Assembly: GCA_900545925.1 (NCBI GenBank)
Contig: URAZ01000023.1
Location: 1 to 55,654, forward strand
Source: an uncultured Eubacteriales bacterium
GTDB taxonomy: Bacteria; Bacillota; Clostridia; Oscillospirales; Oscillospiraceae
Direction: 5' to 3'
DNA: 55,654 nucleotides
The notes under the pieces were generated by a model. The model saw only the letters and a list, made by a program, of their open reading frames with translations. It was not told the origin of the DNA and searched no databases. Below, piece by piece: positions 8,819-17,871 of the stretch. Positions within the stretch are counted from its first letter, which is position 1; each line of letters starts with the position of its first letter. The position numbers were made by a program, and so were the translations under genes.

Positions 8819-9781
8819 ATGAAAGCAGAAACGAAAAAACAGGAACCAGGCACAATCCGCAGACGGTCTTCTTATAACCGGAGCTTGCGCAAGGATAACC
8901 GACAGCTGTTTTCCATGTGCGTGCCGGGCATCATTCTTCTGGCGCTGTTTGCGTATCTGCCAATGTTCGGTCTGGTGCTGGCATTCAAGAATTATAAATT
9001 CAATCTTGGCATCTTCGGAAGCGAATGGGTCGGGTTCAAGAATTTTGAGTTTTTCTTCACATCCGGTACCTTCGGACGGCTGATCCGCAATACGCTGGGA
9101 CTGAACCTGCTGTTCCTGCTGTGTAACACGGTCATCACCGTTCTGCTGGCGCTTCTTTTATATGAGATCAACAGCCGCCACGCGATCAAGGCGTTCCAGA
9201 CGGTGATCTTCCTGCCGTTTATCGTTTCATGGGTTGCCGCGTCGTATGCGCTCTACGCAAACCTCGCCGACGTCAACGGCATTGTCAACGGAATCCTGAC
9301 GTTCTTCGGAAAAGAAACGGTTTCATGGTACACAACGCCAACATGGTGGCCCTACATTCTGCTTGTCTGCTATCTGTGGAAGAACATGGGCTACGGCATT
9401 ATTATTTATTACGGAAATCTGCTGTCGATCGACAAATCCTATTTTGAAGCGGCGCAGCTCGACGGCGCAACGCGCTGGCAGGTCATGTGGAAGATCTCGT
9501 ATCCGTTCATCCGTCCAATCGTGACCATGTTCTTTATTTTGTCGCTTGGCCGGATCTTCAGCGCAGACTTTGGTATGTTCTATTATCTGACAAAGAACTC
9601 CAGTATGCTCTACAGTGTGACGGACGTGATCGATACCTATGTTTACCGCGCACTGCGCGTGACTGGCGACGTGGGTATGTCCACGGCCATCGGCCTGTGT
9701 CAGTCGGTTGTCGGCTTTATCATTCTGGTCGTAGCAAATAAGATCACGAAAAAAATCAACGGAGAGGGGACGCTGTTTTAA
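8819..9781 (+). CDS. Sugar ABC transporter permease, LplB-like (importer 1)
   Basis: 320 residues. I chose the ATG at 8819 because AGAGGTGG lies 9 bases upstream. It has six hydrophobic helices (for example MCVPGIILLALFAYLPMFGLVLAF) and the cytoplasmic EAA-type loop EAAQLDGATRWQVMWKISYPFIRP, which docks the shared ATPase. The GIFGSEWVGFKNF segment is typical of the LplB/YtcP branch of carbohydrate permeases that import oligosaccharides. It is the first gene of permease - permease - binding protein, and its stop overlaps the next start by one base (TAATG). No ATPase gene is present; as usual for this branch, an MsmX-type ATPase from elsewhere is presumably shared. Confidence 0.9.
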   Translation: MKAETKKQEPGTIRRRSSYNRSLRKDNRQLFSMCVPGIILLALFAYLPMFGLVLAFKNYKFNLGIFGSEWVGFKNFEFFFTSGTFGRLIRNTLGLNLLFLLCNTVITVLLALLLYEINSRHAIKAFQTVIFLPFIVSWVAASYALYANLADVNGIVNGILTFFGKETVSWYTTPTWWPYILLVCYLWKNMGYGIIIYYGNLLSIDKSYFEAAQLDGATRWQVMWKISYPFIRPIVTMFFILSLGRIFSADFGMFYYLTKNSSMLYSVTDVIDTYVYRALRVTGDVGMSTAIGLCQSVVGFIILVVANKITKKINGEGTLF

Positions 9782-10662
9782 TGAAAAAGAAAAACCGTAT
9801 TGGAACAGTGTTCATCTATCTGATTTTCATCGTGCTCTGTCTTGCAATTCTGTATCCGTTTCTCTGTGTGCTGTCCGTGTCGCTTTCCAGTGCCGAGGAC
9901 ATCAAGCAGTACGGCTTCCGCGTGATCCCGAAGCATCTGGATTTCTCCGCCTATTCCTATCTGTTCCGTGACAGTAAGATGCTCTGGCAGGCTTACGGCA
10001 CCACGATTTTTGTCAGCGTCGTCGGAACGGCTATCGGCTGTCTGGTCACGAGCCTGTATGCCTATGCGATTTCGCGCACGACCTTCCGCTGGCGCGGTGT
10101 GCTGTCACTGTTCGTGACGTTTACGATGTTTTTCAGCGGCGGCATGGCGGCGCAGTACATCACATATGTCAAGCTGCTGAATCTGAAGAATTCCATCTGG
10201 GTACTGATTCTGCCGGGCGCGTTTTCCGCGATGAACACGATCATCATGCGTGCCTATTACGAAAAACTCCCCTACAGCATGATCGAATCTGCCAAAATCG
10301 ACGGTGCAAGTGAGTACCAGATTTTCTGGCGCATGATGTTCCCGCTTGCAAAGCCTGCGTTGGCCACAATCTGCCTGACATTGTTCGTCGCCTATTGGAA
10401 TGCTTACTACGAGGCCATGATGTATATGGATACCGGCAATTATGTGACGATTCAGCTGCTTTTGCAGCGTATGCTGGAAAAGGTCGACTTTCTCAAGAAT
10501 AACGCGTCTACGGGGCTGCTCGGCGCAGAAGCCGCAAAGCTTCCAGGCGAGGCCATGCGTATGGCAATGTGCGTGCTGACAGTCGCGCCGATGCTGCTGG
10601 TGTTCCCTCGCTTCCAAAAATATTTCGTCAAGGGTATGGCAATCGGATCTGTCAAAGAATAA
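9781..10662 (+). CDS. Sugar ABC transporter permease, LplC-like (importer 1)
   Basis: 293 residues, with six predicted helices and the EAA loop ESAKIDGASEYQIFWRMMFPLAKP. It is the second half of the heterodimeric membrane channel with the preceding gene, sharing one base with its stop codon. The C-terminus FVKGMAIGSVKE is typical of the LplC/YtcP group. It is followed after 52 bases by the matching lipoprotein. Confidence 0.9.
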   Translation: MKKKNRIGTVFIYLIFIVLCLAILYPFLCVLSVSLSSAEDIKQYGFRVIPKHLDFSAYSYLFRDSKMLWQAYGTTIFVSVVGTAIGCLVTSLYAYAISRTTFRWRGVLSLFVTFTMFFSGGMAAQYITYVKLLNLKNSIWVLILPGAFSAMNTIIMRAYYEKLPYSMIESAKIDGASEYQIFWRMMFPLAKPALATICLTLFVAYWNAYYEAMMYMDTGNYVTIQLLLQRMLEKVDFLKNNASTGLLGAEAAKLPGEAMRMAMCVLTVAPMLLVFPRFQKYFVKGMAIGSVKE

Positions 10663-10714
10663 AATCATTGACAGAACGGTATGACATAATAAAAAATGAA
10701 AAGGAGAAACACAA

Positions 10715-12271
10715 ATGAAAAAGTTCCTCGCGCTGCTGCTGGCGGCTCTGATGGTTCTGGCGATGTTCACCGCCTGCGCCAAGACTGCGACGCCCTCCCA
10801 GGAAGAAACCACCGCTCCCACCGAAACTGCGGAACCCGCCGCTCCCGCGGACGAAACTCCGGCTGACGCCCCGGCAGATGACAATCCCTTCGCAGAAGAA
10901 GTCACGCTGCACTGGGCATTCCCCGCGCTGCAGGACAGCTTCCCCGGCTTTGAGGCCATCAATGAGAAACTCAACGAGATCACAAAGGAAAAAATCAACG
11001 CCAAGATCGAGTTCGAGATGATCCCCCTCGGCGAGTACACCGAGAAGATGAACATGAAGTTCACGGCTGGCGAGGAATTTGATATCTGCTTCACCGGCGC
11101 ATGGAACCCGTATCTGCCCGCCGTTGCGAAGGGCGCTTATGCCGAGTTGACGCAGGACGTTCTGGATAAGTACGCTCCTGACGTTGTCGCTGATCTCAAC
11201 AGCGCTGTCTGGGATGCAATCCGTGTAAACGGTAAGCTCTACGGCATTCCGCTTCAGCAGATCTATGTCCGTCAGACCGGTATCCGCTTCAACACCGAGC
11301 TTCTGAACAAGTACGGCTTCGATCCCAGCACTGTCAAGACGCTCGACGATCTGGACGAGTATGCTGCGACCATCAAAGCCAGTGAGCCGGATGCCGTTGT
11401 GATTTATAATTACGGTCATCTTATTTATGAAAATATGGTCAACTATCTTGGCTATGATGTGATCGTTTCCAATACGACGCCGGGTGTTGTTTACTATGCT
11501 GCCGAAACTCCCGTTGTCTTCAACCAGTTTGAGTCTGAAGAATTCAAGGCTCTGTGTGAAAAGATGCGCGAGTGGAATCTGGCGGGCTACTTTCCGACAG
11601 ACGCCGTTACCGGTGCTGACTCTGTAGGTGAGAATGACATCCGTGCGATCGACACCGACCCGGCGCACAAGCCCGGCGGCGACATCACCGAAGGTCAGCT
11701 TCGCGGCTATGACATCACCGGCATTGCCTTCGGCGACTGCGCCATGACGACCGGCGCTGTGCAGGCGACGATCACCGCTGTCTCCGCAACCTCCAAGAAC
11801 ATCGAGCGCGCTGTTGCGTTCATCAACCTCCTTGACTCCGATCCCGAAGTCCTGAACCTCATCTGCCACGGCATTGAGGGCACGGACTATGAATTCGTCG
11901 GCGACAAGGCTGACGGCCTCATCAAGCCCATCAGCGACTATCCCGGCATGCTGAGCTTCCTCGTCGGCAACGTCTTCAACGAGTACTACACCGACGCTTC
12001 TCAGGTCGGCACCTGGCCGGAAACTGCCGAGATCAACGCCAACGCGCAGGCCTCCTGCATCCTCGGCTTCGCATTCGACTCCGAGCCTGTTGCAACCCAG
12101 ATCGCGCAGTGCTCCGCTGTTGTCGAAGAATATCTGCCCGCTCTCAACTGCGGCGCAGTCGATGTTGACAGCACGCTCGAAGCGTTCAACGCCGCTCTGA
12201 AGGACGCCGGCGTCGAGCAGATCATTGCCGAAATGCAGTCCCAGATCGACGCATGGCTGGCAACCAAGTAA
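10715..12271 (+). CDS. Extracellular sugar-binding lipoprotein (importer 1)
   Basis: 518 residues with a lipoprotein signal (MKKFLALLLAALMVLAMFTAC; Cys after MFTA) followed by a Thr/Pro/Ala/Glu-rich linker to about residue 60. The mature part is a family-1 solute-binding fold of the LplA type (GEEFDICFTGAWNPYLPAVAKGAYAELT). It captures the oligosaccharide outside the membrane for the two permeases upstream. AAGGAG precedes the ATG. Codon use is heavily biased (AAG, CTG, ATC), consistent with high expression, and this bias also leaves a long spurious antisense frame. A strong terminator follows. Confidence 0.9.
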   Translation: MKKFLALLLAALMVLAMFTACAKTATPSQEETTAPTETAEPAAPADETPADAPADDNPFAEEVTLHWAFPALQDSFPGFEAINEKLNEITKEKINAKIEFEMIPLGEYTEKMNMKFTAGEEFDICFTGAWNPYLPAVAKGAYAELTQDVLDKYAPDVVADLNSAVWDAIRVNGKLYGIPLQQIYVRQTGIRFNTELLNKYGFDPSTVKTLDDLDEYAATIKASEPDAVVIYNYGHLIYENMVNYLGYDVIVSNTTPGVVYYAAETPVVFNQFESEEFKALCEKMREWNLAGYFPTDAVTGADSVGENDIRAIDTDPAHKPGGDITEGQLRGYDITGIAFGDCAMTTGAVQATITAVSATSKNIERAVAFINLLDSDPEVLNLICHGIEGTDYEFVGDKADGLIKPISDYPGMLSFLVGNVFNEYYTDASQVGTWPETAEINANAQASCILGFAFDSEPVATQIAQCSAVVEEYLPALNCGAVDVDSTLEAFNAALKDAGVEQIIAEMQSQIDAWLATK

Positions 12272-12313
12272 ATAAACGACCCCATCAGGATTTTTAGTCT
12301 GACTGACTGAAGG

Positions 12314-12356
12314 ACGGGCAGGATGAGCCATCTCATTGCCTCATCCTGCCCGTTTT
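12314..12356 (+). terminator. Rho-independent terminator of importer 1 operon
   Basis: A perfect 14-bp stem (12314-12327 with 12340-12353), 12-base loop, then TTT. It lies 42 bases after the binding-protein stop. Confidence 0.85.
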
Positions 12357-12391
12357 GTATGCAAATTCTTTGAGGATGGAGAGATTATGCC

Positions 12392-12643
12392 ATGAAAAAA
12401 GCAATTTCCCTGTTCCTGGCGCTTGTCATGCTTGTCAGCGTATTTGCCGGGCTCGGCATAACCGCCTATGCCGCAGATGCGCAGGCGCTCTGGGTCGATC
12501 CGGTCAACGGCAGCGACAGCGCTGCCGGTACGCAGGCGGCTCCCTTCCAGACGATTGAAAAGGCGAAAGCCGCTGCCGCAGCACTGAGTGCAGGCGGTGA
12601 TGTGACGGTACAGGAAGTGGTTTCTTCGGCATCTATCCGATGA
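12392..12643 (+). pseudogene. Truncated secreted beta-helix-type protein (N-terminal stub)
   Basis: 83 codons: a clean Sec signal peptide (KKAISLFLALVMLVSVFAG...AYA), then LWVDPVNGSDSAAGTQAAPFQTIEKA. This is the start motif of right-handed parallel beta-helix/DUF1565 proteins and is matched by YVAPNGSDANPGSYAEPFATLEAA in the surface protein at 22362-26426. Similarity stops at about GGDVTVQ and the frame ends 9 codons later. It sits only 36 bases after the preceding terminator and has no visible promoter. I read it as the stub of a lost surface enzyme; a small secreted peptide is less likely. Confidence 0.6.
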
Positions 12644-12984
12644 CACACAGCATAACTCTGTTGCCTTTCTCAAATATCGGGGCGATGATGCCAGGCCAAA
12701 ATTAAATTCCGAACCAACTCTAAGTCCACCCATTTTGCCCAGCATATACCCCAACAGTCAGAACAGCATACCGTTTCAAATGCCATCTAACTTGGTGACA
12801 TTCGAGATATAATTTCGTTTAGCGCAGATCGTACGGATTTTGGAACTGTTCTGCAAGGCTTACATTAAGTAATCCCCATATAACCAGCTGCGCCCTGCTG
12901 TTTGCAGGGCGCAGCACCCAAATTTGCATACAATCAGCAAAAAACTGCTGAAATGATAGATATATCTGAAAAGGAGCCATCACC
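12644..12984 (+). other. Non-coding stretch with a strong hairpin before the GH20 gene
   Basis: 340 bp with no supportable gene. It probably holds the decayed remainder of the beta-helix gene. A perfect 12-bp stem (12887-12898 with 12904-12915, 5-base loop) lies about 70 bases before the GH20 start. The following bases, ACCCAAATTT, make it a weak terminator at best. An AAGGAG ribosome site precedes the ATG at 12985. I see no convincing -35/-10 pair. Confidence 0.4.
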
Positions 12985-14616
12985 ATGGATAATTCCACAC
13001 CGTTCCGCACGTTTGGAACCATGCTCGACTGTTCGAGAAACGCTGTGCCGAATCTGCACACGCTCAAAAAGTGGGTCGATCTCACGGCAAGCCTCGGATA
13101 CAACACCCTGCTTTTATACACAGAAGACACCTATGAGGTACCGGACGAGCCGTATTTTGGCTATATGCGCGGACGTTATTCACAGGCGGAGCTGCGCGAA
13201 CTGGATGCCTACGCCAAAAAACAGGGCATGACGATCATGCCCTGCATCCAGACGCTGGCGCACCTGTACGCCATCAAGCGCTGGCCGGAATACTGGCCGC
13301 ATTTTGACACGGATGATATTCTGCTGGCGGGCGACGAGCGGGTGTATACGCTCATTGACCATATGTTCCGGAGCCTTGCCGCGTCGCTCTCCTGCCGGAC
13401 GATCCATCTCGGTATGGACGAGGCGGAGATGTTCGCGCGCGGCCGGTATTACAACCAGCATGGCGACTGCAACCGCTCACAGGCGTTGCTTGCGCATTTG
13501 CAGCGCGTATGTGAAATCGGCGAAACATATGGCTTCCGCTTCCTGATCTGGTCGGATATGTTCTTCAAACTGGCGACCGGCGGACAGTATTACGCTAAAA
13601 ACGCACAGATTGACGAATCTGTGCGCGAAAAGATCCCGGCGAACGTGGAACTTGTCTACTGGGACTATTATTCGACGGATGAAGCGCACTATGACGGCAT
13701 GATCGAGGCACACCAGAAGCTGAAGCCCGGCACATGGTTCGCAGGCGGCCTGTGGAAGTGGACAGGCTATGCCCCGCACAACGGCTACAGCATGAAGATC
13801 ACAAAAGCAGCGCTTGCAAGCTGCCGGGAACACGGCGTGCAGGACGTATTTCTGACCATGTGGGGTGACGACGGCGGGGAATGCTCCCCGTTTATGCTCC
13901 TGCCGTCGCTGTTCTATGCTTCGGAGCTTGCGAAGGGTGAAACAAACGACGAAACGATCAAAGTACATTTCGCGCAGCGCTTCGGCGCAGCATTCGACGA
14001 TTTCATGCAGCTAGATCTGCCCGGAACGCGCAACGGCCTTGACGACAACGTTCGGAATCTGGATAAATTCCTGCTGTATAATGATCCGTTTATGGGCATG
14101 ATGGACAAAACTGTTTTGCCCAGCGAAGGGGCACAGTTCGGCGCTTGCGCCGAAAAGCTGGAAGCACTGCAAACGCTGCCGGAGTGGGGCTATCTGTTCC
14201 GGACGCTCGGCGCGCTGTGCCGGGTGCTGGAGATCAAGGCAGAACTCGGTGTCCGAATCCACGAGGCGTACTGCACGGGAGATAAGACAGCGCTTTGCGC
14301 CATGCTTGCAAAGCTTGACGAAACGCTTGCACGGCTGGAACGCTTTCATGATGCTTATCAGGCACAGTGGATGCAGGAAAACAAGCCGCATGGCTTTGAC
14401 GTGCAGGACATCCGGCTCGGCGGTCTGATGCAGAGAGTAAAGACCTGCCGTGCGCGGTTGGAGGATTACTGCGCCGGACGGCTCGACCGGTTGGAAGAAC
14501 TGGAAGCAGCGCAGCTTGATTTCTTCGATCACGGAAAGCGCTGCGCAGAACCGGTCGCCACGCACTGGGGGCAGATTGCGACAGCAAATATTGTCTATAT
14601 GACGATGCTTTGGTGA
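12985..14616 (+). CDS. GH20-like beta-N-acetylhexosaminidase
   Basis: 543 residues, no signal peptide, so cytoplasmic. The TIM-barrel pattern of the compact GH20 (GcnA-like) group is clear: LGYNTLLLYTEDTYE, MPCIQTLAHL, and the catalytic Asp-Glu pair in HLGMDEAEMF (substrate-assisted mechanism). Later come WSDMFFKL and GGLWKWTGYAPHN in the active-site wall. It would remove terminal beta-linked GlcNAc or GalNAc from imported oligosaccharides. It is translationally close to the GH78-like gene that starts 5 bases after its stop, so the two enzymes probably work on one glycan. Confidence 0.8.
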   Translation: MDNSTPFRTFGTMLDCSRNAVPNLHTLKKWVDLTASLGYNTLLLYTEDTYEVPDEPYFGYMRGRYSQAELRELDAYAKKQGMTIMPCIQTLAHLYAIKRWPEYWPHFDTDDILLAGDERVYTLIDHMFRSLAASLSCRTIHLGMDEAEMFARGRYYNQHGDCNRSQALLAHLQRVCEIGETYGFRFLIWSDMFFKLATGGQYYAKNAQIDESVREKIPANVELVYWDYYSTDEAHYDGMIEAHQKLKPGTWFAGGLWKWTGYAPHNGYSMKITKAALASCREHGVQDVFLTMWGDDGGECSPFMLLPSLFYASELAKGETNDETIKVHFAQRFGAAFDDFMQLDLPGTRNGLDDNVRNLDKFLLYNDPFMGMMDKTVLPSEGAQFGACAEKLEALQTLPEWGYLFRTLGALCRVLEIKAELGVRIHEAYCTGDKTALCAMLAKLDETLARLERFHDAYQAQWMQENKPHGFDVQDIRLGGLMQRVKTCRARLEDYCAGRLDRLEELEAAQLDFFDHGKRCAEPVATHWGQIATANIVYMTMLW

Positions 14617-14621
14617 AAAAT

Positions 14622-16832
14622 ATGAGTCAAATTTTAGAGCACGCAAGCTGGATCTATCCATCGGAGGATATCGGCGAAATATGCCCTGTTTTCCGAAAGC
14701 ATTTTACCGCGCGCCCCGGTGCAGCAGCAAAACTGGAAATCACCGCATTCGGCGTCTACGAAGCATTTCTGAACAGTCAGCGGATCGGAAGGTTCTTTCT
14801 CGCGCCCGGCTGGACAAGCTATCCGGCGCGATTGCAGGTGCAGACCTATGATCTGACGGCGCTGCTGCGTGAGGAGAACGAACTGACCGTCACGCTCGGA
14901 AAGGGCTGGTTCGCCGGACGGATTTCTGCCGGTGTTTATCAGGCGATTGCGGACGGCCCGCGTCTGCTGGCAGCACTGCATCTGACCGACGCGGACGGCA
15001 TGCGGGAATATGCGACCGACGAAAGCTGGCAATGGGCAGAAAGCCCAATCCGGTTCAGCGACATTTACGACGGCGAAGCCTACGACGCGCGCGTCACGCC
15101 GGAAAACTGGCGCTTCTGCCGGACGGACAGCTGCGGCAAGCAGATGCTGATCCCGCAGGAGGGTGAGATCGTTACAGAGCACGAATGCCTCAAGCCGGCC
15201 GCTGTTCTGCATACGCCGAAGGGCGAAACGGTGCTCGATTTCGGGCAGGAGGTCACGGGCTATGCGGAATTTACCGTGCAGGCCCGCGCTGGTGAGCGCG
15301 TTCTGCTCTCCTGCGCAGAGGTGCTCGACGCGGACGGGAATTTCTATACAGAAAACTACCGCAGTGCAAAATCCAGAATCGAGTATATCTGCCGTGGCGG
15401 AATCCAGACCGGCTGCGCACACCACACGTTTTACGGCTTCCGCTATCTGCGTGTGGACGAAGCGCCGGAGGGTTGGCAAGCAGAGAATTTCACGGCGGTC
15501 TGCGTCTATTCCGATCTGCAAAGAACCGGCTGGATTCGCACGTCCGATCCGCTTTTGAACCAGCTGTATCAGAACATTGTCTGGGGTGAAAAGGACAACC
15601 TGCTGGACGTACCGACCGACTGCCCGCAGCGCGACGAGCGGCTTGGATGGACAGGCGACGCGCAGGTCTCCATCCGTGCGATCACCTGCACGTTTGATGG
15701 GAAGCGATTTTTTTCAAAATGGCTGCGCGATATGGCAGCGGAGCAGCGCGGGGACGGTGCAGTTTCCCACTTTGTCCCGAATGTCGGCCTTTTCACAAAA
15801 GATCCCGCGCTGTTCTGCGGCGGCTCCGCGTGGGCGGACGCGGCGGTGATCTGCCCGTGGCAGCTCTATCAGGCTTACGGTGACAAGACGCTCCTGCGTG
15901 AACATCTTCCCATGATGCAGAAATGGGTCGAATATGTATGCAGGGCTGCCGGAGACAGCTGCATCTGGAGCACCGGTCACCAGTACGGCGACTGGCTGGC
16001 GCTCGACGCCGGAGAGGGCAATTATGCCGGCGCTTCCCGCAAGGAATTTATCGCAACGGCATTCTATGCGCATTCCGCACAGCTTCTGGCACAGGCAATG
16101 GACGCGCTGGATATGGACGGCGCTGCATATCATCGGCTGTTTGAAACGATCCGCGCCGCACACCAGAACGCATTCCCGGACTGCCGGACGCAGACCGAAT
16201 GCGCACTGGCGCTGCACTTTGGTCTTGCGGCGAACCCCGACCGTGTTGCCGCGCAGCTTGCGGAACTGGTTCGGTGCAATGGAAACCGCCTGACGACCGG
16301 CTTTGTCGGAACACCGTATCTATTACACGCGCTGAGCGAAAACGGCTATGCACAGACGGCCTATGACCTTCTTTTGCAGACGAAAGCCCCATCATGGCTG
16401 TTCTCTGTCAAAATGGGCGCAACGACCGTCTGGGAGCATTGGGACAGCCGAAAGGCAGACGGCTCGTTCTGGAGCACAGATATGAACTCGTTCAATCACC
16501 ATGCCTACGGCGCGGTGGCCGACTGGCTATACGGCGCGGCGGGCGGTATCCGTCCGGGGAAGCCGGGGTATGAAACCGTGCTGTTCTCACCCATTCCAAA
16601 CCGGCGGCTGCAGCGATTTGAAGTAGTAGTAAATACGCCGCACGGAAAAGTGTGTTCATGCTGGAAATGGAACGGCCCCACAGTGACATATGTTCTTACT
16701 ACGCCGGTCAGTGCCGAGATTCGGCTTGGTGGTGAACAGCACAATGTTGCAGCGGGAACATACACCTTTGTTCGGGGGGGATACGACAAATCGCCGTATG
16801 AAGCAAAAGATTTTCTGAACGTTCGAAGATAA
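14622..16832 (+). CDS. GH78-like alpha-L-rhamnosidase
   Basis: 736 residues from the ATG at 14622 (TTG 14610 and GTG 14613 are alternatives overlapping the GH20 stop). The N-terminal beta domain has FTARPGAAAKLEITAFGVYEAFLN, typical of the Bac_rhamnosid_N module. The (alpha/alpha)6 catalytic domain has the GH78 signature DVPTDCPQRDERLGWTGDAQ near residues 330-350, with the acidic residues of the active site. A C-terminal beta-sandwich follows. No signal peptide: cytoplasmic hydrolysis of terminal alpha-L-rhamnose. It probably needs termination-reinitiation from GH20. With the GH106-like enzyme it is the second rhamnosidase-type protein in the locus. Confidence 0.85.
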   Translation: MSQILEHASWIYPSEDIGEICPVFRKHFTARPGAAAKLEITAFGVYEAFLNSQRIGRFFLAPGWTSYPARLQVQTYDLTALLREENELTVTLGKGWFAGRISAGVYQAIADGPRLLAALHLTDADGMREYATDESWQWAESPIRFSDIYDGEAYDARVTPENWRFCRTDSCGKQMLIPQEGEIVTEHECLKPAAVLHTPKGETVLDFGQEVTGYAEFTVQARAGERVLLSCAEVLDADGNFYTENYRSAKSRIEYICRGGIQTGCAHHTFYGFRYLRVDEAPEGWQAENFTAVCVYSDLQRTGWIRTSDPLLNQLYQNIVWGEKDNLLDVPTDCPQRDERLGWTGDAQVSIRAITCTFDGKRFFSKWLRDMAAEQRGDGAVSHFVPNVGLFTKDPALFCGGSAWADAAVICPWQLYQAYGDKTLLREHLPMMQKWVEYVCRAAGDSCIWSTGHQYGDWLALDAGEGNYAGASRKEFIATAFYAHSAQLLAQAMDALDMDGAAYHRLFETIRAAHQNAFPDCRTQTECALALHFGLAANPDRVAAQLAELVRCNGNRLTTGFVGTPYLLHALSENGYAQTAYDLLLQTKAPSWLFSVKMGATTVWEHWDSRKADGSFWSTDMNSFNHHAYGAVADWLYGAAGGIRPGKPGYETVLFSPIPNRRLQRFEVVVNTPHGKVCSCWKWNGPTVTYVLTTPVSAEIRLGGEQHNVAAGTYTFVRGGYDKSPYEAKDFLNVRR

Positions 16833-16904
16833 TTCGCGGTTGCCCATAGCGCCCATCGGAGTTATTAGCAAATGTAGATATGAGAGCTGCACCTAAAAAT
16901 ATGA

Positions 16905-17705
16905 TACTATACGCTCACAGATCAACGGATTCCATATCGTCGGGACAAAACGGAGGACGAACGTTTCTTCGTGCTGACGCTCTTTGCAATCGCGTATGAG
17001 CTGGAAGCTGCATCTTTCTACGGAGCGGGCCCGGTGCGGGTGCAACTTGCGGTCGGGCTGCCGCCGGCACATTATGGCGCGCAGCAGAAACGGTTTGCAG
17101 AATACTTTCTGAATCGGGGCACGGTCAGCTTCACGCTGCATGACAAGCAGTATGAGGTTCTGATCGACGAGGTCAGTTGCTATCTGCAGTCGTATGCCGC
17201 AGCAATTACGGTATTCCAGACGCTGCAAAGCAGCCCCAGAGTGCTTATCCTTGACATTGGCGGCTTCACGGCGGACTATCTGCTGCTTCGGAATGGTGAG
17301 GGCGACCTGAGCGTTTGCGATTCATTGGAGAACGGCGTGATTTTGCTCTATAACCGGATCAAATCGCGCGTCGCGGCCGAACAGGACTTGCTGCTGGATG
17401 AGACGGAGACCGATGCGATCCTGCTCGGCAGGGACAGCGGACAGTCTGACACAGTATCGCAGATCGTGCGGCAACAGGCGCAGGAATTTGTCAGTGACCT
17501 GCTCAGTTCGCTGCGTGAGCGGATGCTGGAACTGAAAAGCGGGAAAGTCATCTTCACGGGCGGCGGAGCCGTTCTGCTCCGGCAGCAGATCGAAGCGTCG
17601 GACAAGGTGCGAGGGCCTGTTTTCATCGAGGACATCGCCGCAAATGTGAAGGGCTATCAGCTTCTATATCAGGCGGAACGGATTGGTAGACGCAATGGAT
17701 ACTAA
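16905..17705 (+). pseudogene. 5'-truncated ParM/StbA actin-like plasmid segregation protein
   Basis: Homologous frame of about 266 codons. It resembles ParM-type actin ATPases of Firmicutes conjugative elements: RFFVLTLFAIAYELE, LPPAHYGAQQKRFAEYF, the phosphate-2 motif LILDIGGFTADYLLL and the adenosine motif IFTGGGAVLL. The frame is closed upstream by a TGA at 16902-16904, and the first domain with the phosphate-1 motif (about 60 residues) is missing; the first usable start is a GTG at 16971. It therefore cannot fold as a complete actin. It lies between two sugar genes and is a relic of the same kind of element as the fragments at both ends of the window. Confidence 0.75.
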
Positions 17706-17769
17706 AAAAGACCCCGGAAAATTCACGATCCGCTTCTGTACAGGCGTTTCGCCGATAGCAAAAAGGTAG
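17695..17769 (+). pseudogene. Stub of the small parM-partner gene
   Basis: 24 codons, starting with an ATG that overlaps the ParM stop and reading MDTKKDPGKFTIRF, a start resembling the small DNA-binding partner genes that follow parM in these elements. The frame ends after SPIAKR, far shorter than expected, at the left arm of the inverted repeat. It marks the breakpoint of the parM remnant. Confidence 0.4.
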
Positions 17770-17807
17770 CATCGTATGACAACCAACGGTTGTCATACGA
17801 TGCTACC
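17765..17807. repeat. 43-bp perfect inverted repeat (20-bp arms)
   Basis: GGTAGCATCGTATGACAACC at 17765-17784 and its exact reverse complement at 17788-17807, separated by AAC. There is no T tract on the plus side (GAGAATTG follows), so a simple terminator is unlikely. It lies exactly at the end of the parM remnant and 10 bases before the next gene's -35 box. A recombination end, an operator or a very stable hairpin are all possible. Confidence 0.8.
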
Positions 17808-17816
17808 GAGAATTGC

Positions 17817-17845
17817 TTGTATCTGCTGCGTGCAGTTTGTATAAT
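17817..17845 (+). promoter_or_regulatory. Sigma-A promoter of the HTH/ADP-ribosylglycohydrolase gene
   Basis: TTGTAT (17817-17822), 17-bp spacer, TATAAT (17840-17845). It lies 26 bases before the start codon, with CAGGAG as ribosome site, immediately downstream of the large inverted repeat. Confidence 0.6.
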
Positions 17846-17871
17846 AATAAAAAACGTCAGGAGCGTGTATT

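Noticed and set aside
10673..10714. TTGACA upstream of the importer 1 binding protein as a promoter
   Set aside because: No -10 box at 16-18 bp; nearby AT-rich bases are only 12-13 bp away.
10652..12331. Long minus-strand reading frame (559 codons) opposite the binding protein of importer 1
   Set aside because: It is antisense to a clear lipoprotein gene with strong codon bias, has no ribosome site, and reads as repetitive shadow composition.
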